From Dehalococcoidia bacterium UBA1151 (GTDB taxonomy: Bacteria; Chloroflexota; Dehalococcoidia; Lucifugimonadales; Lucifugimonadaceae): 8,156 nucleotides of DNA. How positions within the stretch are numbered: position 1 is the stretch's first letter; each line of letters begins with the position of its first letter. This document shows positions 6,239 to 8,156 of this stretch, one piece after another. The stretch spans positions 9,379 to 17,534 of the forward strand of contig DBZV01000050.1 in assembly GCA_002311865.1 (NCBI GenBank). Reading direction: 5' to 3'. Under the pieces are notes generated by a model that had not been told where the DNA came from, made no database searches, and saw nothing but the letters and a program-made list of their open reading frames with translations. Made by a program: the position numbers and the translations under genes.

Positions 6239-7513
6239 CTACAGCATCGCCGCGGCCCCGTAGCGCGCCGCATAAGCGGCAGGTGTCATGCCCGTAGCTT
6301 CAGCCAGCTTCGCCAGCATCTCTTCGTCTTCAAGATCCTTTGACTCCAGCCGAATCATGTACTCACGGGCAACTCGGTAAAGTTGCGAATCGACGTCTAC
6401 TATCCGAACTTTCGGGGTGCCGTCGGCATTGCGGAGATCTTCGAACGGAAGGGCCGTGAGGGTTCGCTGCAGCATGCACACCAGCCCTCCATTCTTCAGG
6501 TTCTCTGCCGGCGACTCGTCGAGCAGGAACGTCACGGCCCAGTGACCAAGCGTACGGGTGTATTCGATATCGAACGGAATCGGCGACGCTGACCTGAACT
6601 CATAGCCCATCGTCGCTTCAATCACGTTGAACGACTCGCCTCTCTCCGCAAAGCGTTGCTGCACCTGCCGCTTGAGAATCGTCGCCAGGGGAATCTCGCC
6701 CAGTCGGATGTGGCCAAACGGGTCGTGATCAATCTCCACACCCGGTATCTCAGCAAGCTGCTCCGGCGGCACCAGTTCCGCAACGCCCTCCGCAATGACG
6801 GCGATACCGTCCCTCTGGCCGTTCACACGCCGCTTGATAATCGCACTCTCAAGAACATCGGTAATGTCGGCAAGGTCAACTTGCGATCTCCGAAACTCTT
6901 CCGGAATAACCGTGACCGTGGCGCCCGATGATATGCCAATACCCAGTGCCAGATGTCCCGCATTCCGCCCCATCACCGTGACGATGTACCAGCGACTGGT
7001 GGCGCGCGCATCCTCCATCAAATTCAGGACAAGTTCGGTACCAACATGGCGGGCCGTTTCAAACCCGAAAGTCGGCATATCACCCGGTAGCGGCAGGTCG
7101 TTGTCTATCGTCTTCGGGATATGCGCGACCCTGATCTCACCGTCCGAGGCCTCGGCCAACGCAGAGGCAGATGACGCCGTATCGTCGCCGCCAATCGAGA
7201 CCAGATATCCAATGCCAAGTTCCTTCAGCGTCGCGAGGGCCGTCTTGACGCCGTCCGGCTCCTTGGTTGGGTTGGTGCGGGATGTCCGGAGAATCGACCC
7301 GCCCTGGCTGTGAATTCGGTACACATCGTCGATGCCCAGCAAGCGAGTGTGCTCGGTTTCGCCCTTCACGAGATGGGCGTAGCCATCAAAGATTCCGACG
7401 ACCTCTATCCCTGACTTGACAGCCTCTATGACGCAGGCGCTGATCGCCCCGTTAATGCCCGGAGCGGGGCCACCCCCAACCAGGATTCCCAATCGACGAT
7501 TATCCGGTGACAT
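6239..7513 (-). CDS. pfp: Pyrophosphate-type 6-phosphofructokinase
   Basis: A 424-residue PfkA-superfamily enzyme that phosphorylates fructose 6-phosphate to fructose 1,6-bisphosphate in glycolysis. Key blocks: GGGPAPGIN (13-21, donor-phosphate loop), SIGGDDTASSA (106-116), IPKTIDNDLP (132-141) with catalytic D137, VMGRNAGHLAL (180-190) and GYEFRSASPIPFD (303-315). D111 and K134 replace the two glycines (104 and 124 in E. coli PfkA) that allow ATP binding. Asp and Lys at these places mark PPi-dependent enzymes, so PPi is the likely phosphoryl donor and the step would be reversible. I chose the ATG at 7513 because GGAAGGA lies 4 nt upstream and the protein then starts MSPDNRRLGILVGGG. The frame stays open to a TTG at 7570, but the extra residues look unrelated. 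It is longer than E. coli PfkA (320), as is common in PPi-type groups. The dehydratase gene ends 106 bp upstream. Confidence 0.9.
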   Translation of the reverse strand: MSPDNRRLGILVGGGPAPGINGAISACVIEAVKSGIEVVGIFDGYAHLVKGETEHTRLLGIDDVYRIHSQGGSILRTSRTNPTKEPDGVKTALATLKELGIGYLVSIGGDDTASSASALAEASDGEIRVAHIPKTIDNDLPLPGDMPTFGFETARHVGTELVLNLMEDARATSRWYIVTVMGRNAGHLALGIGISSGATVTVIPEEFRRSQVDLADITDVLESAIIKRRVNGQRDGIAVIAEGVAELVPPEQLAEIPGVEIDHDPFGHIRLGEIPLATILKRQVQQRFAERGESFNVIEATMGYEFRSASPIPFDIEYTRTLGHWAVTFLLDESPAENLKNGGLVCMLQRTLTALPFEDLRNADGTPKVRIVDVDSQLYRVAREYMIRLESKDLEDEEMLAKLAEATGMTPAAYAARYGAAAML

Positions 7514-7517
7514 CTCT

Positions 7518-7524
7518 TCCTTCC
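7518..7524 (-). promoter_or_regulatory. Ribosome-binding site fixing the phosphofructokinase start
   Basis: The minus strand reads GGAAGGA at 7524-7518, followed by AGAG and the ATG at 7513. It is a clear Shine-Dalgarno sequence and favours this ATG over the in-frame TTG at 7570, which has none. Confidence 0.65.
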
Positions 7525-7619
7525 AGCCGGGCAGTTTCCACAACGTGCAAGTCAGTAATACAGGCGCCAAAAGCCCACCGAAATAGACTTTACGTCAATT
7601 CTGGAGCGCCTACCGCACC

Positions 7620-8156
7620 CTACCCAACAATCGCCGCCCACTCACTGTTGATCGATGCGTCAACCTTCTCCTGATCCACGTCCACCCCGAGACCCGGCTT
7701 GCCGGATAGCTTCAGCTTGCCATCGTGGAAATCGAACGGCTCCTTCAGGAACGAGTTGTAGACGGGAATCCAGGCTGTGCAGTGCTCCAGCCGGTAGAAG
7801 TTGGGCACCGTCATCATGACGTTGGCGCCCGCCGCGATCTGCAGCGGACCCATGGCGTTGTGCGGGCTGATGGGAATGTAGTACGCCTCCGCCATAGTGG
7901 CGATCTTCTTCAGTTCGCTGATGCCGCCGGTCCAGACAACGTCCGGCATGATGTAGTCGGCCAGTCCGTCCTCCAGCACCGGAACGAAATCCCAGCGCGT
8001 GTAGAGTCGCTCGCCAACGCATATCGGCGCGCTCACCTGGGAACGCACCTGCGCCAGCGCCTTATAGCTCTCCGGCGGTAGCGGCTCTTCGAACCATGCG
8101 ATATTCGACTCCTCATGCAGTGTGTTGGCGATGCGGATGGCATTCGGAACGTCGTA
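7620..8156 (-). CDS. Enolase-superfamily sugar-acid dehydratase, C-terminal 178 residues (cut by right edge)
   Basis: The frame is open from the right edge to a TAG at 7620, giving the C-terminal half of the catalytic barrel of a mandelate racemase/muconate lactonizing enzyme relative. Counting from the edge: WFEEPLPPE (21-29) holds a metal-binding Glu; ICVGERLYTRWDF (45-57) holds the third ligand, E49; MPDVVWTGGISE (70-81) supplies D72; and SPHNAMGP (97-104) supplies H99, partner of D72 in the His-Asp acid/base dyad. GERLYTRWDF with PHNAMGP and the end motif PGLGVDVD match D-galactonate dehydratase (DgoD)-like enzymes better than mannonate dehydratases or racemases. Such enzymes remove water from aldonic acids to give 2-keto-3-deoxy acids. 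The substrate cannot be fixed because the N-terminal capping domain is outside the window. Confidence 0.88.
   Translation of the reverse strand, partial: YDVPNAIRIANTLHEESNIAWFEEPLPPESYKALAQVRSQVSAPICVGERLYTRWDFVPVLEDGLADYIMPDVVWTGGISELKKIATMAEAYYIPISPHNAMGPLQIAAGANVMMTVPNFYRLEHCTAWIPVYNSFLKEPFDFHDGKLKLSGKPGLGVDVDQEKVDASINSEWAAIVG

Noticed and set aside
6795..7313. Plus-strand open frame of 172 codons
   Set aside because: Fully antisense to the phosphofructokinase core.
7514..7570. Longer phosphofructokinase start at TTG 7570
   Set aside because: No ribosome site there, whereas GGAAGGA stands before the ATG at 7513 and the family's N-terminus begins a few residues after that ATG.

Overview
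The window carries nine protein genes, all read on the minus strand, so transcription runs from the right edge to the left edge. The genes at both edges are cut by the window. No rRNA, tRNA, CRISPR array, transposase or phage gene was seen. The sequence is moderately GC-rich. The gene mix is a sugar-acid dehydratase of the enolase superfamily, a PPi-type phosphofructokinase, an HpcH/HpaI aldolase, a stand-alone amidase, a DinB-family protein and a DUF4395 membrane protein. This mix, with some TTG starts, suggests an uncultured Chloroflexota lineage such as SAR202/Dehalococcoidia. That placement is inference from gene content and has not been tested.

Layout in transcription order: (1) 8156-7620, C-terminal part of a galactonate-dehydratase-like enzyme. 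(2) 7513-6239, phosphofructokinase whose active site has the pyrophosphate-type residues. (3) 6102-5548, DUF4395 membrane protein with two CxxC pairs. (4) 5547-5189, a 359-bp gap holding a 179-bp element made of two inverted, hairpin-forming arms. (5) 5188-3773 amidase and 3735-3013 HpcH/HpaI aldolase, 37 bp apart, followed after 69 bp by a DinB-family gene (2943-2416). (6) 2245-1640, an orphan CheX-like phosphatase with a FliM-like C-terminal motif. (7) 1512-577, ilvE, with a TATAAT box in its leader and, 34 bp after its stop, an unidentified membrane protein that runs off the left edge.

Functionally this is mainly central and catabolic metabolism: sugar-acid dehydration, glycolysis, cleavage of 2-keto acids, amide hydrolysis and branched-chain amino acid synthesis. 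The amidase-aldolase pair is the clearest operon. The dehydratase makes 2-keto-3-deoxy acids, the class of compound that HpcH/HpaI aldolases cleave, but the two genes are about 4 kb apart and a shared pathway is only a suggestion. The most notable items are the CheX protein with its FliM-like tail, the paired-hairpin repeat, and the PPi signature in the phosphofructokinase. I saw no convincing evidence of a wholly new multi-gene system.
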